This document shows positions 41,220-51,500 of a stretch of 53,428 nucleotides of DNA, in pieces. The translations under genes and the position numbers were made by a program. Within the stretch, counting starts at the first letter, position 1. Every line of letters begins with the position of its first letter. The notes beneath the pieces are model-generated. The model saw only the letters and a program-made list of their open reading frames with translations, was not told the DNA's origin and ran no database searches. The stretch lies in the NCBI GenBank assembly GCA_023415305.1, contig JAEZKZ010000027.1, forward strand, positions 1 through 53,428. The letters are read 5' to 3'. Origin of the DNA: Bacillota bacterium (GTDB lineage Bacteria; Bacillota; Clostridia; Acetivibrionales; DSM-1351).

Positions 41220-43556
41220 TTATAAATTACTGCCCCTGAACGTTGTTGCATTAATACCGGTTACCCTTTTAAAGGCACGACAGAAAGTGTTTGTAGACAG
41301 GTAGCCTGTTTTTAAAGCTATTTCATTTATAGGCAAGGCGGTACTTCCCAACAGCTCTTTAGCCTTCTCTATCCTTAAATTCTCAATATATGAAGAAAGC
41401 TTAATACCACTTTGTTGCTTGAATATATATGACAAATATGATTCATTCATGTTAAATTTATCAGCTATGGAAGCAAGTGATATGTCACAGTCATGGTAAT
41501 ATTCGTTAATGTACTCAATAATTTGATTATTGGTATTCAAGCTCTGTTTGTCCGATTGTCCGTTCATTATTTCACAAAGCATGTAATAAGAATCGGTTAT
41601 AATTTTTATTTGCTTGAGTTCACTGTATTTGTCAATATTATCGGTATTGCTCATGATATAATTATAGGTCTTTTCATCAAAGCCAATCTGATTCCACAAT
41701 TTTATTATAATGCCCAGCAGCTCGTAAACAAATAGTTTATGCAGAGAAGTTGAAAGGTTGGAATCCATAAAATTCCTTGTAAAGAGAATGTTCAGAATGG
41801 TCTTGACCGACCCTTTATCCCCTGCCTTGACATTATTTATAAGTTTGGCCTGCAAATCAGTTGGAAAATAGTAATTAACCGTATAATTACCTGTTCCGGC
41901 GTACCACAGAATATTACTGTGCCTATTGGCAGAGTTGATTTTGAATGCAAGCTTTGCCTTCTCAAAGGACCCGGGTATATCAATCAGCTGAGTTACAATA
42001 TTACCACAAGAGATCAAAAGGCTCTCGAATAAGTTTTTAGGCATTTCCTGCTTTAGTCTCGCCGCCACATTTTCAATATAAGGGTTAAGTTTATCCTTCT
42101 GAAATGCGGGATAATCAACAAGCATAACCAACTGCTGCTCATCAAGATCGCTGATAAGGGCGTCGGGTACCACCCTGACAAGTATTTCCCTAAGCAGTTG
42201 TTTGAAGGAACTCACGATTGACAATTCCAGAGTATCATAATTGTTCAGGTCGGTATCGAATTTAAATATAACAATGCAGTATACGCTGCCTTTATAATTC
42301 AGACTGATACACCTGGCTACTTTTTCGATTTCCTCCTGTGAGTTGAAATCTCCATTAATAAGCCTTGTAAGAAAGGTTGTTTTTAAAATAGGAATCTGCT
42401 CGTCAATAGTTCTTTTTAAGTTGCTGTTATTATCACCTAATTCACTTATGGTATATTTGATATTCTTAAAAATATCTTCGCTGATTTCACTGATCTGTAT
42501 ATTGTTTAATATATCCTGTAAAGGTTTTGCACTTCTTTTGGCCATTATATAGGAAATAATAGTACCCAACAAAACAGATATAAGCAGTACGATATATATA
42601 ATAAACTTAAGATTGTTAGCTTTCTCCAGAACAACCTTTTTAGATTGAACTGCCACGTATTTGAAACCGTTTTCTGTCTTAATATAGTTGACCATCATTT
42701 TCTTGCCGCTTATGGTGACCTCTTTAGATCTTTCTGACTCCGATAAGCTTTGGTTTACTGCTGCTTGAACAGCTTGGATATCACATTTTTCACCTGAAAA
42801 GTATGTTATTATCTCACCGGCTTTGTTTTCTATATAAGTTACACCGCCATCATAGGTTTTTATCGAGGATAGAAGATCTGTTATTTCTTTTTTATTAATA
42901 ACAAGCATTACAATACCGTCATTTTGTCCATAGGAAATCAAAGGTTTTGAATAGGTAACCATTGTCATATTTACGGTACCCGAAGGGGAATAATTATATA
43001 GCTCGGCTTCTATTTCTCCAGACAGTCCGCCTTCACCGAGTTTTTCGGTCATCCCGCTATACCACTCTTCATAGGGTATTCCTTTAAATCCCATATACCG
43101 TTCATAAAATTGCTTGTAAGTATATGTAATTTCATTATTCATAACCATTTCACTTTTATTAAAAAAAATAAAGTAGTTCCACACAAATTTGTTGGAGGTA
43201 TTGTAATTTGTTAAGCTGTTCCTTGTTCTAATGATTGAATATGAATTAGGGTACTGTAATGGATTTTTTATACCTTGAAACGCACTAACATAACTATTTG
43301 AAATAATTTGGTCAGCCATGGAATCAGCTTCCTCAAATCTCTGCTCCAGAATGGAAGAAGCCTGTCTGAGAATAGTATTGTTCTCATTTATAGCGTCTGA
43401 ATATACAATTTTATATGTATTGATATAATATACATAACCTATTACCAGTGGGATTATTAAAACAGTGCAATAAGTGATAAAATATTTCAACAGATACTTA
43501 TTTGAGGCTCTGACAGATAGTACTTTAATTATTTTTCTTAAATGTCTGATAATCAT
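41220..43556 (-). CDS. Membrane-anchored AraC-family regulator with extracytoplasmic sensor domain
   Basis: A 778-residue one-component regulator. TM1 is about residues 24-45 (YFITYCTVLIIPLVIGYVYY), then a Cache-like extracytoplasmic domain of about 250 residues, TM2 about 307-330 (FIIYIVLLISVLLGTIISYI), a cytoplasmic linker, and a C-terminal AraC double helix-turn-helix (CDISLASIADKFNMNESYLS, LPINEIALKTGYLSTNTFCR). The whole resembles a YesM sensor fused to a YesN output with no kinase. GGAG lies before the ATG at 43556. It is convergent with the 732-residue protein gene and near a GH2 gene; carbohydrate signalling is expected. Confidence 0.9.
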   Translation of the reverse strand: MIIRHLRKIIKVLSVRASNKYLLKYFITYCTVLIIPLVIGYVYYINTYKIVYSDAINENNTILRQASSILEQRFEEADSMADQIISNSYVSAFQGIKNPLQYPNSYSIIRTRNSLTNYNTSNKFVWNYFIFFNKSEMVMNNEITYTYKQFYERYMGFKGIPYEEWYSGMTEKLGEGGLSGEIEAELYNYSPSGTVNMTMVTYSKPLISYGQNDGIVMLVINKKEITDLLSSIKTYDGGVTYIENKAGEIITYFSGEKCDIQAVQAAVNQSLSESERSKEVTISGKKMMVNYIKTENGFKYVAVQSKKVVLEKANNLKFIIYIVLLISVLLGTIISYIMAKRSAKPLQDILNNIQISEISEDIFKNIKYTISELGDNNSNLKRTIDEQIPILKTTFLTRLINGDFNSQEEIEKVARCISLNYKGSVYCIVIFKFDTDLNNYDTLELSIVSSFKQLLREILVRVVPDALISDLDEQQLVMLVDYPAFQKDKLNPYIENVAARLKQEMPKNLFESLLISCGNIVTQLIDIPGSFEKAKLAFKINSANRHSNILWYAGTGNYTVNYYFPTDLQAKLINNVKAGDKGSVKTILNILFTRNFMDSNLSTSLHKLFVYELLGIIIKLWNQIGFDEKTYNYIMSNTDNIDKYSELKQIKIITDSYYMLCEIMNGQSDKQSLNTNNQIIEYINEYYHDCDISLASIADKFNMNESYLSYIFKQQSGIKLSSYIENLRIEKAKELLGSTALPINEIALKTGYLSTNTFCRAFKRVTGINATTFRGSNL

Positions 43557-43719
43557 ACTATTGCTCCAAGTCTTTTTAAATTTACATAATCTAATTTATT
43601 ATACCATTAAAGTTATTGATTAAGTATCAAACCTAAAGAATATACAATTACTAAAAAAATGCACATTGCCAATCTTCTAAGTTGCTGCAAATCCTTGAGA
43701 GGCGTATTTTTGCTGCTTT
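43557..43719 (-). promoter_or_regulatory. Promoter region of the membrane regulator
   Basis: On the minus strand TATAAT lies about 40 nt before the start codon, though without a good -35. Just upstream is the palindrome TTGAT-TAAGT-ATCAA (43616-43630), a possible operator. Confidence 0.35.
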
Positions 43720-44547
43720 CTACGTTCTGGAATACAACCTTCTGAACTTGTTAGGAGTACAGCCTTCATATTCCTTGAAGACCGAGCCGAAATAGCTGCA
43801 GTTGTTAAACCCCGCGTCTAAAGCTACAGTTTTTACACTCTTATCCGGAAAATTTATAAGCTCTTCTTTTGCGGCATTAACCCTGCAACGAAGAATGTAA
43901 GTGAAGGGGCTGATGCCGTATTCCTTTTTAAATAATCTGCAAAGGTAGGAGGAAGATATATCAACCTGTTCAGCCAGTTCCTCAAGGGAAATATTTTTTC
44001 TAAAATTATTTTTTATATATGTAGTAATAACGCTTAGCATTTTTCCCGGAGGAGTATCGCTCTCGGGGTCTTCCAGTTCTATTAAATCATTTATGTTTGC
44101 GAGAAAATTGTATAAAACTCCTGAAGCTTCCAGCATGCTTGTTGCCTTTTTGGCAATTAGAATCTTATACAGCTTCTTGTAGCAGAAGATTACATCATCA
44201 AGACTATTAAGTCTGAAAACCTGAACGTGATCCATCCCAGCCACATTGAGAATAATATCGGAACTCGAACCGGAAAATATTATCCACCTAAGTGACCAGG
44301 GCTCTGCTAAAGGGTAATATTCGTGAGGTATATTAGGATAAAATAAAAAGGCGGTTTTTCTCTCGATTAAGTATTCCTTGTTATTAATTAAGAGTTTACC
44401 TGCTCCTTGTTCACAAATTGCCAGATGATAATTGGGGAAGCCAGCCTTTCTTGTGACATGATCCTGGTAATGCTCATATCCTATACCTGTTACATAAAGG
44501 GGAAGGGACATATCCCGTTCAGTAAGCAAAGAAAAAATCCTTTCCAT
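43720..44547 (-). CDS. AraC-family transcriptional regulator with cupin-like N-terminal domain
   Basis: A 275-residue regulator. Residues about 15-110 form an AraC-ligand-binding-like beta-barrel (HLAICEQGAGKLLINNKEY, FYPNIPHEYYPLAEPWSLRW). The C terminus has two helix-turn-helix units (KNISLEELAEQVDISSSYLC, KTVALDAGFNNCSYFGSVFK). I start at ATG 44547: AAGGAG is six bases upstream, whereas the ATG at 44553 abuts that SD. It is transcribed away from the GH2 gene, sharing the promoter region, and likely activates that gene in response to a sugar. Confidence 0.92.
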   Translation of the reverse strand: MERIFSLLTERDMSLPLYVTGIGYEHYQDHVTRKAGFPNYHLAICEQGAGKLLINNKEYLIERKTAFLFYPNIPHEYYPLAEPWSLRWIIFSGSSSDIILNVAGMDHVQVFRLNSLDDVIFCYKKLYKILIAKKATSMLEASGVLYNFLANINDLIELEDPESDTPPGKMLSVITTYIKNNFRKNISLEELAEQVDISSSYLCRLFKKEYGISPFTYILRCRVNAAKEELINFPDKSVKTVALDAGFNNCSYFGSVFKEYEGCTPNKFRRLYSRT

Positions 44548-44572
44548 AAACATCTCCTTGGTTCAATATATT

Positions 44573-44625
44573 TATATATTGATAAAATAATTAGATTGTA
44601 ACCCATGTTATATTATATATATAAT
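44573..44625. promoter_or_regulatory. Divergent promoter pair sharing one -35 box, flanked by a 9-bp inverted repeat
   Basis: TTGTAA at 44596-44601 reads as a -35 to the right (18 nt to TATAAT at 44620-44625) and, as TTACAA, to the left (17 nt to TATATA at 44573-44578). ATATTGATA (44576-44584) and TATCAATAT (44625-44633) are exact complements that overlap both -10 boxes. Confidence 0.55.
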
Positions 44626-44712
44626 ATCAATATAGTTATATTAATGCAACCGGGTGGAAGATCATCATCCGGCATGACAGTCAAATAAATTATTTATAAA
44701 GAGGATTTTATT

Positions 44713-47700
44713 ATGTGTAAAAGGTCTGTACCACTTAATGGAGATTGGTATGTAGCTCTGGATGAAAAGAATACGGGAATAAGTGAGAAATGGTATGAAA
44801 GTTTATTTAATGAGACTGCTAAATTACCAGGTACACTTGATGAAAACGGGATGGGTAACCCGGTAACAGAGGTTGACACCTTCAGATTGAACCGTATCCA
44901 CAAATATGTTGGGGCTGCATGGTACAACAGATTAGTATTCCTTTCTGAAGAAGAAGTTAATAAGCATGTCACATTGTTTCTGGAAAGATGCATGTGGAAA
45001 ACCGACCTATGGATAAATGGAAAATACGCCGGGTCGGAGAACAGCTTATGTACTCCTCATAAATATAATCTGGATGGAATGCTTAAAGCAGGTGAAAATC
45101 TCATCAGTATCAGGGTAGATAACTCACCTGTCTTCAACCTGGGAGTCATGAGCCACGGATATTCGGAAGAGGTTCAGACCATTTGGAATGGAATAGTTGG
45201 GAGAATACAACTGGATATCAGTGATAAGGTATATGTGGATAGGGCAGATGTGTATTCGGATATGGAAAAAAGCAAGTTAACAACCAGACTGCTGTTGGTG
45301 AATACTGCTGAAAATGCTGCCGAAGGTTTCATTAATCTCTCTGTCAGTCCTCATGACGGAGAAGCTGTTATTATTAAAGGTTCTCATCATTTCAGTATAG
45401 AGGCAAATTCATCAGCTGCCGTTGAATTGACACAGTATTATGAGGACAAGCTGCATTTGTGGAATGAGTTCAATCAGAACTTATATAGAATGAATATACA
45501 TTTAGAATGTCGGTGTGAAGATGCGGATGAAATGTACTCTGACTTAAGCCAGGTACGGTTCGGTATTCGGAGCTTTCGGGCTGAAGGGCCTGTACTTAAG
45601 CTGAACGGTAAAAACATATTTTTACGAGGGACTCATGATGCAGGTAATTTTCCACTCACGGGATATCCGTCAATGCAGGCAGAGGACTGGAAGCGTATAT
45701 ATTCAACAGCAAAATCCTATGGCATCAATCACTTCAGGTTTCATTCATGGTGTCCAGGAGAAGCGGCATTTACCGCGGCCGATGAAGAGGGGATAATACT
45801 TCAGGCAGAATTGCCACTGTTCGGATATACTGCTCCACCTGTGGGAGAGGATGAACTCAGAGATAGTTTTCTGAGACAGGAACTATTGAGAATTCTGAAG
45901 GAGTACGGTAATCATCCGTCCTTTTGTATGATGTGCATGGGGAATGAACTTCGCGGTGATTACGAAAAGCTGACTGAATTTGTTGAGCTGGGCTGGAAAA
46001 CAGACAACAGGCACATATACTCGGCAGCAGCCAACAATGCTGCAGAACCCAAAGTGGGAATAAAACCAAACAAGGGGGACCAGTACTATGTTGCCCATGA
46101 GGCAAGAGTAAACGGCGAATGTGTTAATAGACGCTGTGAGGCTATTTTTAACAGGGAAAGGCCTGAAACATCATCCGATTACGGCGAGACGCTGAAAGGT
46201 ATAAATGTTCCGACCATATCCCATGAAGTGGGACAATGGGAGGTTTATCCTGATTTTGAAGAAATAAAGAAGTATACAGGTGTTCTTAGGGCAAGAAATA
46301 TAGAGACCTTTAAAGAGTCTGCAATATCGAAACAGCTTTATCATAAAAATAAGGATTTTGTGAAAGCTTCCGGAAAGCTGGCGGTTTTGCTGTACAGGGA
46401 AGAAATAGAAAGATCACTGAGAACGGCGGATTATGGAGGCTTTCAGCTTCTTGACATGCACGACTTCCCGGGACAGGGAACTGCCCTTGTGGGGTGGTTG
46501 GATGCCTTTTGGGATTCAAAAGGCCTGGTTGAGCCTAAGGAGTTCATAAACTGGTGCAATCACTCGGTACTTCTTGCAAGATTTACAAAGCATGTATGGC
46601 TAAATAATGAGATGTTCAGCGCAGAGGTCGACTTTTCAAACTACAGTCAGAATGACTATTTTCAGATTAATATCGGTTGGGAATTGACAGACCTTGAAGG
46701 TAACATATATTGCTTTGGCAAATTTAAGGATATCAATGTCCCCCAAGGGAGGCTTTCTAATATAGGAAAGGTGGAGGCTGAACTCAATAAGGTAAAAACC
46801 CCCAAAAAACTAATATTTAAGCTCACTGCAGATAGCATTTGTATAACAAATCAGTGGGATATCTGGGTATATCCCGAAGAAGCCGATATTGAAATACCGG
46901 GATACATATATGTTACAGACAGCTGGAATGACGACACAGTCAGAGCCTTGTCAAAGGGCCGAACCGTGCTTATGTTTGCGGGAAATGTAAGGAATTCCGA
47001 GGCAATGTGTTTTACAACGCCATTCTGGAATACACAAATGTTTGAGAACCAGAGAAAAACCATGGGTATTCTTTGTGACCCAAGGCATCCTGCTCTTATG
47101 AATTTTCCTACCGAATTCCATGCAAACTGGCAATGGTGGGAGTTGCTTGCCGATTCAAAATGCATCGGTATAAATGAACTGCCGGAAGGATTTGAGCCGG
47201 TTGTGTATGCTATAGATCATCCTGTCAGGAATAACAGACTGGGAGTTATTTTTGAGGCGAAGGCTCTCAATGGAAAACTTTTAGTTTGCAGTCTTGATTT
47301 AAATGGTGATTTAAGCAGATTACCTGTGGCAAGACAATTAAAACACAGTCTGCTGAAATATGTTCAAAGTGAGTTGTTTAGCCCTGAATTCTATGTGGAA
47401 GAGAATATTCTGGCGGATATGCTGTCAAAAAATACCTCCTCCACTTTGAAATTGCTTACAAAGAATATAAAAGCATCAAATACAAAATACTCCAGCAAGA
47501 TTGAATATATTCTTGATACCGATACGTCAAACTTCTGGATAACAATGGGGGGACAATACCCATATGTCATAGATATTGAGCTTGTTGAAAGGACAGGGAT
47601 AAAGGGCTTCAGCTATTTGCCAAGACAGGATGGCATGAAAATAGGACTTATATCCAGATATGAAATATACATATCCTGTGATCCCTTACAATATGGCAAG

Positions 47701-47883
47701 CCTGTTGCGTCTGGAAGCTTTGAAAATGGTCTGGAAAAACAAGAGATTATTCTGGATCGGATTGATGACGGTTTTAATGTTACCAGGAGCAAGACTGGCA
47801 AATACATAAGATTTATTGCGCTCCAGGGTTTCAATAATGACAGTGAAGCTGCCATTGGCAGTCTGGACATAATAACAGTATAA
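44713..47883 (+). CDS. Glycoside hydrolase family 2 enzyme with C-terminal discoidin-like domain (cytoplasmic)
   Basis: A 1056-residue enzyme, no signal peptide. Residues about 1-170 are the GH2 sugar-binding jelly roll (RLNRIHKYVGAAWYNR, LWINGKYAG), about 170-290 an immunoglobulin-like sandwich, about 290-620 the TIM barrel with acid/base E412 (CMGNELRGDY) and candidate nucleophile E505 (ISHEVGQWEVY). A long C-terminal part follows, ending in an F5/8C (discoidin, CBM32-like) fold from about 905 to the end (KIEYILDTDTSNFWITM, KYIRFIALQGFNN). GH2 includes beta-galactosidase, -glucuronidase, -mannosidase and arabinosidase; the specificity is not evident. GAGG precedes the ATG. A terminator follows. 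Confidence 0.85.
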   Translation: MCKRSVPLNGDWYVALDEKNTGISEKWYESLFNETAKLPGTLDENGMGNPVTEVDTFRLNRIHKYVGAAWYNRLVFLSEEEVNKHVTLFLERCMWKTDLWINGKYAGSENSLCTPHKYNLDGMLKAGENLISIRVDNSPVFNLGVMSHGYSEEVQTIWNGIVGRIQLDISDKVYVDRADVYSDMEKSKLTTRLLLVNTAENAAEGFINLSVSPHDGEAVIIKGSHHFSIEANSSAAVELTQYYEDKLHLWNEFNQNLYRMNIHLECRCEDADEMYSDLSQVRFGIRSFRAEGPVLKLNGKNIFLRGTHDAGNFPLTGYPSMQAEDWKRIYSTAKSYGINHFRFHSWCPGEAAFTAADEEGIILQAELPLFGYTAPPVGEDELRDSFLRQELLRILKEYGNHPSFCMMCMGNELRGDYEKLTEFVELGWKTDNRHIYSAAANNAAEPKVGIKPNKGDQYYVAHEARVNGECVNRRCEAIFNRERPETSSDYGETLKGINVPTISHEVGQWEVYPDFEEIKKYTGVLRARNIETFKESAISKQLYHKNKDFVKASGKLAVLLYREEIERSLRTADYGGFQLLDMHDFPGQGTALVGWLDAFWDSKGLVEPKEFINWCNHSVLLARFTKHVWLNNEMFSAEVDFSNYSQNDYFQINIGWELTDLEGNIYCFGKFKDINVPQGRLSNIGKVEAELNKVKTPKKLIFKLTADSICITNQWDIWVYPEEADIEIPGYIYVTDSWNDDTVRALSKGRTVLMFAGNVRNSEAMCFTTPFWNTQMFENQRKTMGILCDPRHPALMNFPTEFHANWQWWELLADSKCIGINELPEGFEPVVYAIDHPVRNNRLGVIFEAKALNGKLLVCSLDLNGDLSRLPVARQLKHSLLKYVQSELFSPEFYVEENILADMLSKNTSSTLKLLTKNIKASNTKYSSKIEYILDTDTSNFWITMGGQYPYVIDIELVERTGIKGFSYLPRQDGMKIGLISRYEIYISCDPLQYGKPVASGSFENGLEKQEIILDRIDDGFNVTRSKTGKYIRFIALQGFNNDSEAAIGSLDIITV

Positions 47884-48550
47884 CTAAAAAACAAGCAAAA
47901 CAAAAACATGGTCAGAACTCCTGAAATTATATGTGTACACTTGTGTTGTGCAGAATAATTTCAGGAGTTTTTCAATTTATGTGGACACCAGTACATTGGA
48001 CTCATATGAATTTACCTGCCAAGTAAATCACTGATTTCTGAAATAATCATATTTGTACTTCTTATTATAACGACAGCCTGGTTATAAAAGAATTACATAA
48101 ATGGTAAATGGGATATTATAACCAGGTTATAAAGATATATTTTGCAACAACCCGATTTTTTTCCGTGTTACCCAAAAATAATCCCTTAAAAAAGAGTACC
48201 AATAACCATATACTATGAAACTGTAAATATACTTTCAAAAATGTAAAACATTATTAAGTATACATTCATTAAATAACATCCGTTTCAAACATCTCAGGCC
48301 ACATCTTTGTTCAGACTGACAGTTCAGAAATTACTGCAAAATACCATAATTACCTTGTTAATGATTTAGCCTCAATTATTATTGAGGTTATCAGAATAAA
48401 AATTTACAACCGAGAGGAGGCTCTAGGCTGGTATTGTCAGAGGCAATTTCTTTACTTGTTGAAATCATCAACTAATTGTCACAACGTTTTAAAGCAGTAT
48501 TGGGTAAGGTCAAGAAAATGTTGACAAGTTTAATTCAAAGGAGGCAAAAA
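47884..48550. other. Intergenic region before the large secreted protein
   Basis: No gene is seen. After the terminator at 47916 there is an 11-bp inverted repeat CCTGGTTATAA/TTATAACCAGG (48077-48087, 48116-48126), a small CCTCAAT/ATTGAGG hairpin (48370-48387), a purine-rich GAGAGGAGGCTC stretch at about 48411, and a GTTGA/TCAAC hairpin (48459-48473). A TTGACA at 48522 is too close to the gene to be its -35. I found no confident promoter. A structured 5' leader is possible. Confidence 0.4.
47916..47974 (+). terminator. Intrinsic terminator after the GH2 gene
   Basis: AACTCCTGAAATTAT (47916-47930) and its exact complement (47955-47969) form a 15-bp stem with GTGTACAC in the loop, followed by TTTTC. 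Confidence 0.85.
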
Positions 48551-51500
48551 ATGAAACTGGTAGGTTGGTATAGGAAATGTTTATCTGTGTTTTTAGCTTT
48601 TATAATTGCTTTCGGCAGTCTTTTCACATTTGCAGCTTTTCCGGTTGCCGCAGAGAGTGGTGCAACAGGATCAACATCAGCAACCTTCTATGTATCTCCG
48701 GAAGGAGACGATAGTAATGAGGGAACAATTGATGCACCTTTTAAAACTATCGCGAAGGCAAAAGAAATGGTAAGGACTCTTCCTAAGACCGGAGGGGATA
48801 TTGTCGTTCAAATTGCGGATGGGTTCTATCCGCTTGAGGATACTCTGGTTTTTGACAAGGATGATTCCGGAAGTGAAACTAGTACTATTAGGTATGAAGC
48901 CGCACCTGGCGCAAAGCCGGTAATCAGCGGCGGTGAGATGCTGGAAAAAGGCGTGTGGACAGAAGCTACAGGCCTTACTCAGACTAACGGCTTAACAGCG
49001 TATAAAACGACCCTTAACAGGAACGAAAAGTTACGCGCTATTTATGTAAATGACAAGCGCGCAAACATGACGCTGAGTAAAACAATAACTTCAGCCGACA
49101 GAACCACCGATGGTACACCCACAGTCAGCTTTACCGGTACCGATAACCCTTGGGCGTGGCAGAACGGTAACAACATCCGGGCTGCTATTGTGTTTAGCGC
49201 CAGCGTAGGTCTGACACCGGATACGAAAAACCCACAAAACATCGAAGCCGAAAGCGTAGGTGGCTCCACAGCCAGATGGGCGAGGCCGTTTGTTTGCTTT
49301 GCATCAGCTGAACCGGCGCCGGAATCCAGCGGTAAGACCGGCGGCACTATGCTCAGATTCCAAATGCCTTATGCGGCTATTTCACAGTCTTTGAGTAATA
49401 ACACACAATATAATGCAGGTAACAATCAAGTAATCCGTAACGCTTTCGAGTTCCTGAACAAACGCGGAGATTTCTATTTTGACCAGGCCGAAAGTACGCT
49501 TTATTACATCCCACTTGAAGGCGAAGATATCAATACAGCCGACGTGGTTATTCCAAAGCTTGAGACGGTCGTCGACATAAGAGGGATCCCTGTAGGAGAC
49601 AGGTTGAACCCTGTTCCGGATTCTGATGAAGGACGTGTAAGAAACATAACCTTTAACGGGCTGACCTTTGCCCACACCGACTACAAACTATATGAACTGA
49701 CGGGTACATATACACTTAGCGACGGATCCGGTCCGGTAACGACCAGTTCAAGCGGCTTCGCGTCTGTTCAGGGCTGCATAGTGAACAAAGTTTACTTCCC
49801 CAGCTACATAAACTGGCATGAGACATTCTACCGCGGGTATGACATACCGCCGGCGGCTGTAATGGTCAATGCGGCTAGGAACATCAAAGTTCTTAACGGT
49901 AAGATTGGGCTTACCGGATTTAATGGCATTCATCTTGAGAACGACGTCAAGGATTGCGAAGTCACCGGCAACTATATAGTAGATACGCTCAGCTCGGCCG
50001 TTGTTGTAGGACATCCAACGCATATCTATGAAAACGATGTGGCAGCTAAGCATGAATCAAAAGAGGGTTCAATAAAGAACTGGGCCGGTGTTGACAAGGA
50101 AAAATATTCATATGGCACCGAAGCTGTGCCGCAGGATATTTTTATCACCAATAACTTTATGTACAGAAACTGCTACGGATTCCCGGGCGCCAACACGCTA
50201 ACCTCTTTTTACACAACTAACATGCAGGTACTGCACAACTACCTGTATGACTCCACTTACGGCGCTATGAGCATCGGCTGGGGCTGGTGCGAATACGATG
50301 GGTACGGCTATACCAGCCATGGTACCGACAAGAACGGCAGCCCTTATGCTGGAACACATGAAACAAGCCTTGCAAGGTCTCCGGATATCTCAACGACCTC
50401 CAGGGATAACAAAATAAACTATAACCGAGTAGAGGAAGTCTGTACGGTAGTAAACGACTCCGGAGCCATTTACTCATTGGGAAGACAGGGCGATCCGGGT
50501 AATTTGCCGGACGGAGGGACCTGGGACAATGTCAAAAGTTTATCAAGCAGCCCCGTCACAGATCCCAATAATAACTGGAATCCTGACAACTCGACGAATT
50601 TCACCGACATGAACTACAACTTCCTTGACCCAAACCCCAATAACAAGCCCACAGACCCCAACAACTGGACGAACGGGTTCCATCCAGACGAAGGTAGTAC
50701 GTTTATAAAAATGATAGGCAACGTCGTACAGTCAAAGCTCTCCCATTCCCCTGGACGGAGCCGTCTGTATGAGTTTAACAACTGGAAGCGCAAAAGCGAT
50801 ATGATTGCTGTCGATGGTTTCGTGGACGGGGATAACGACCAGAATGGCGGACCTAGAATTACTTTTAAAAATTACAAAAGCGAAGAACGCGTTTGGCCGC
50901 TTAAGGGTAATGAAATCGTTTTGAATTCGGGCCTTACCAACGAATACGCTCATATGATTCCGAGGAGCCTCATTGCCGATACCGAGTTTGAGCTGGCTTC
51001 AAACGTCGTTATGGGTAAAGGGGAGACGCTGAACCGCAGGGGTCTGCTAAAACCTGAAGACACTGTTTGGCTCGCACCTGCAGGCACAACTGACTTCCAG
51101 GAAGGCAGCAATATGACAAAAGCTGCCGGTGACGCAAAGACAATCGTCGCTCCGTCTACCGCAGGAGAATACAAACTATTTATCGTATATGGAGACGGCA
51201 GAGAAACGGCCACTTCCAAGTATACAGCATACGTCGACGCCAGCGCGTCAGCGGTCAATGTTGAAGATGGTAAAAATTACGAAGTTTCAGCAGTACGTCC
51301 TCTTAAACTGTCTTTGAGTGAAGACTTCACATTTACGCTCAACGGTAAGCCCGTGGCGAACGGTTACGAAATCGGCACCGAAGGAAGCTGGACCTTGGTA
51401 CTCAGCACTTCGTCAACTACAAAGATTATTAACTTTACCACCACAGTATCGGTGGCAAATAAGCTGCTCCCGGCTGACGTGCCAGTAGCCCCCGGAGGGA

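Noticed and set aside
48411..48480. Riboswitch in the leader of the large secreted protein
   Set aside because: The purine-rich GAGAGGAGGCTC stretch and small hairpins do not match a c-di-GMP or preQ1 consensus that I could place; left as an undefined leader.
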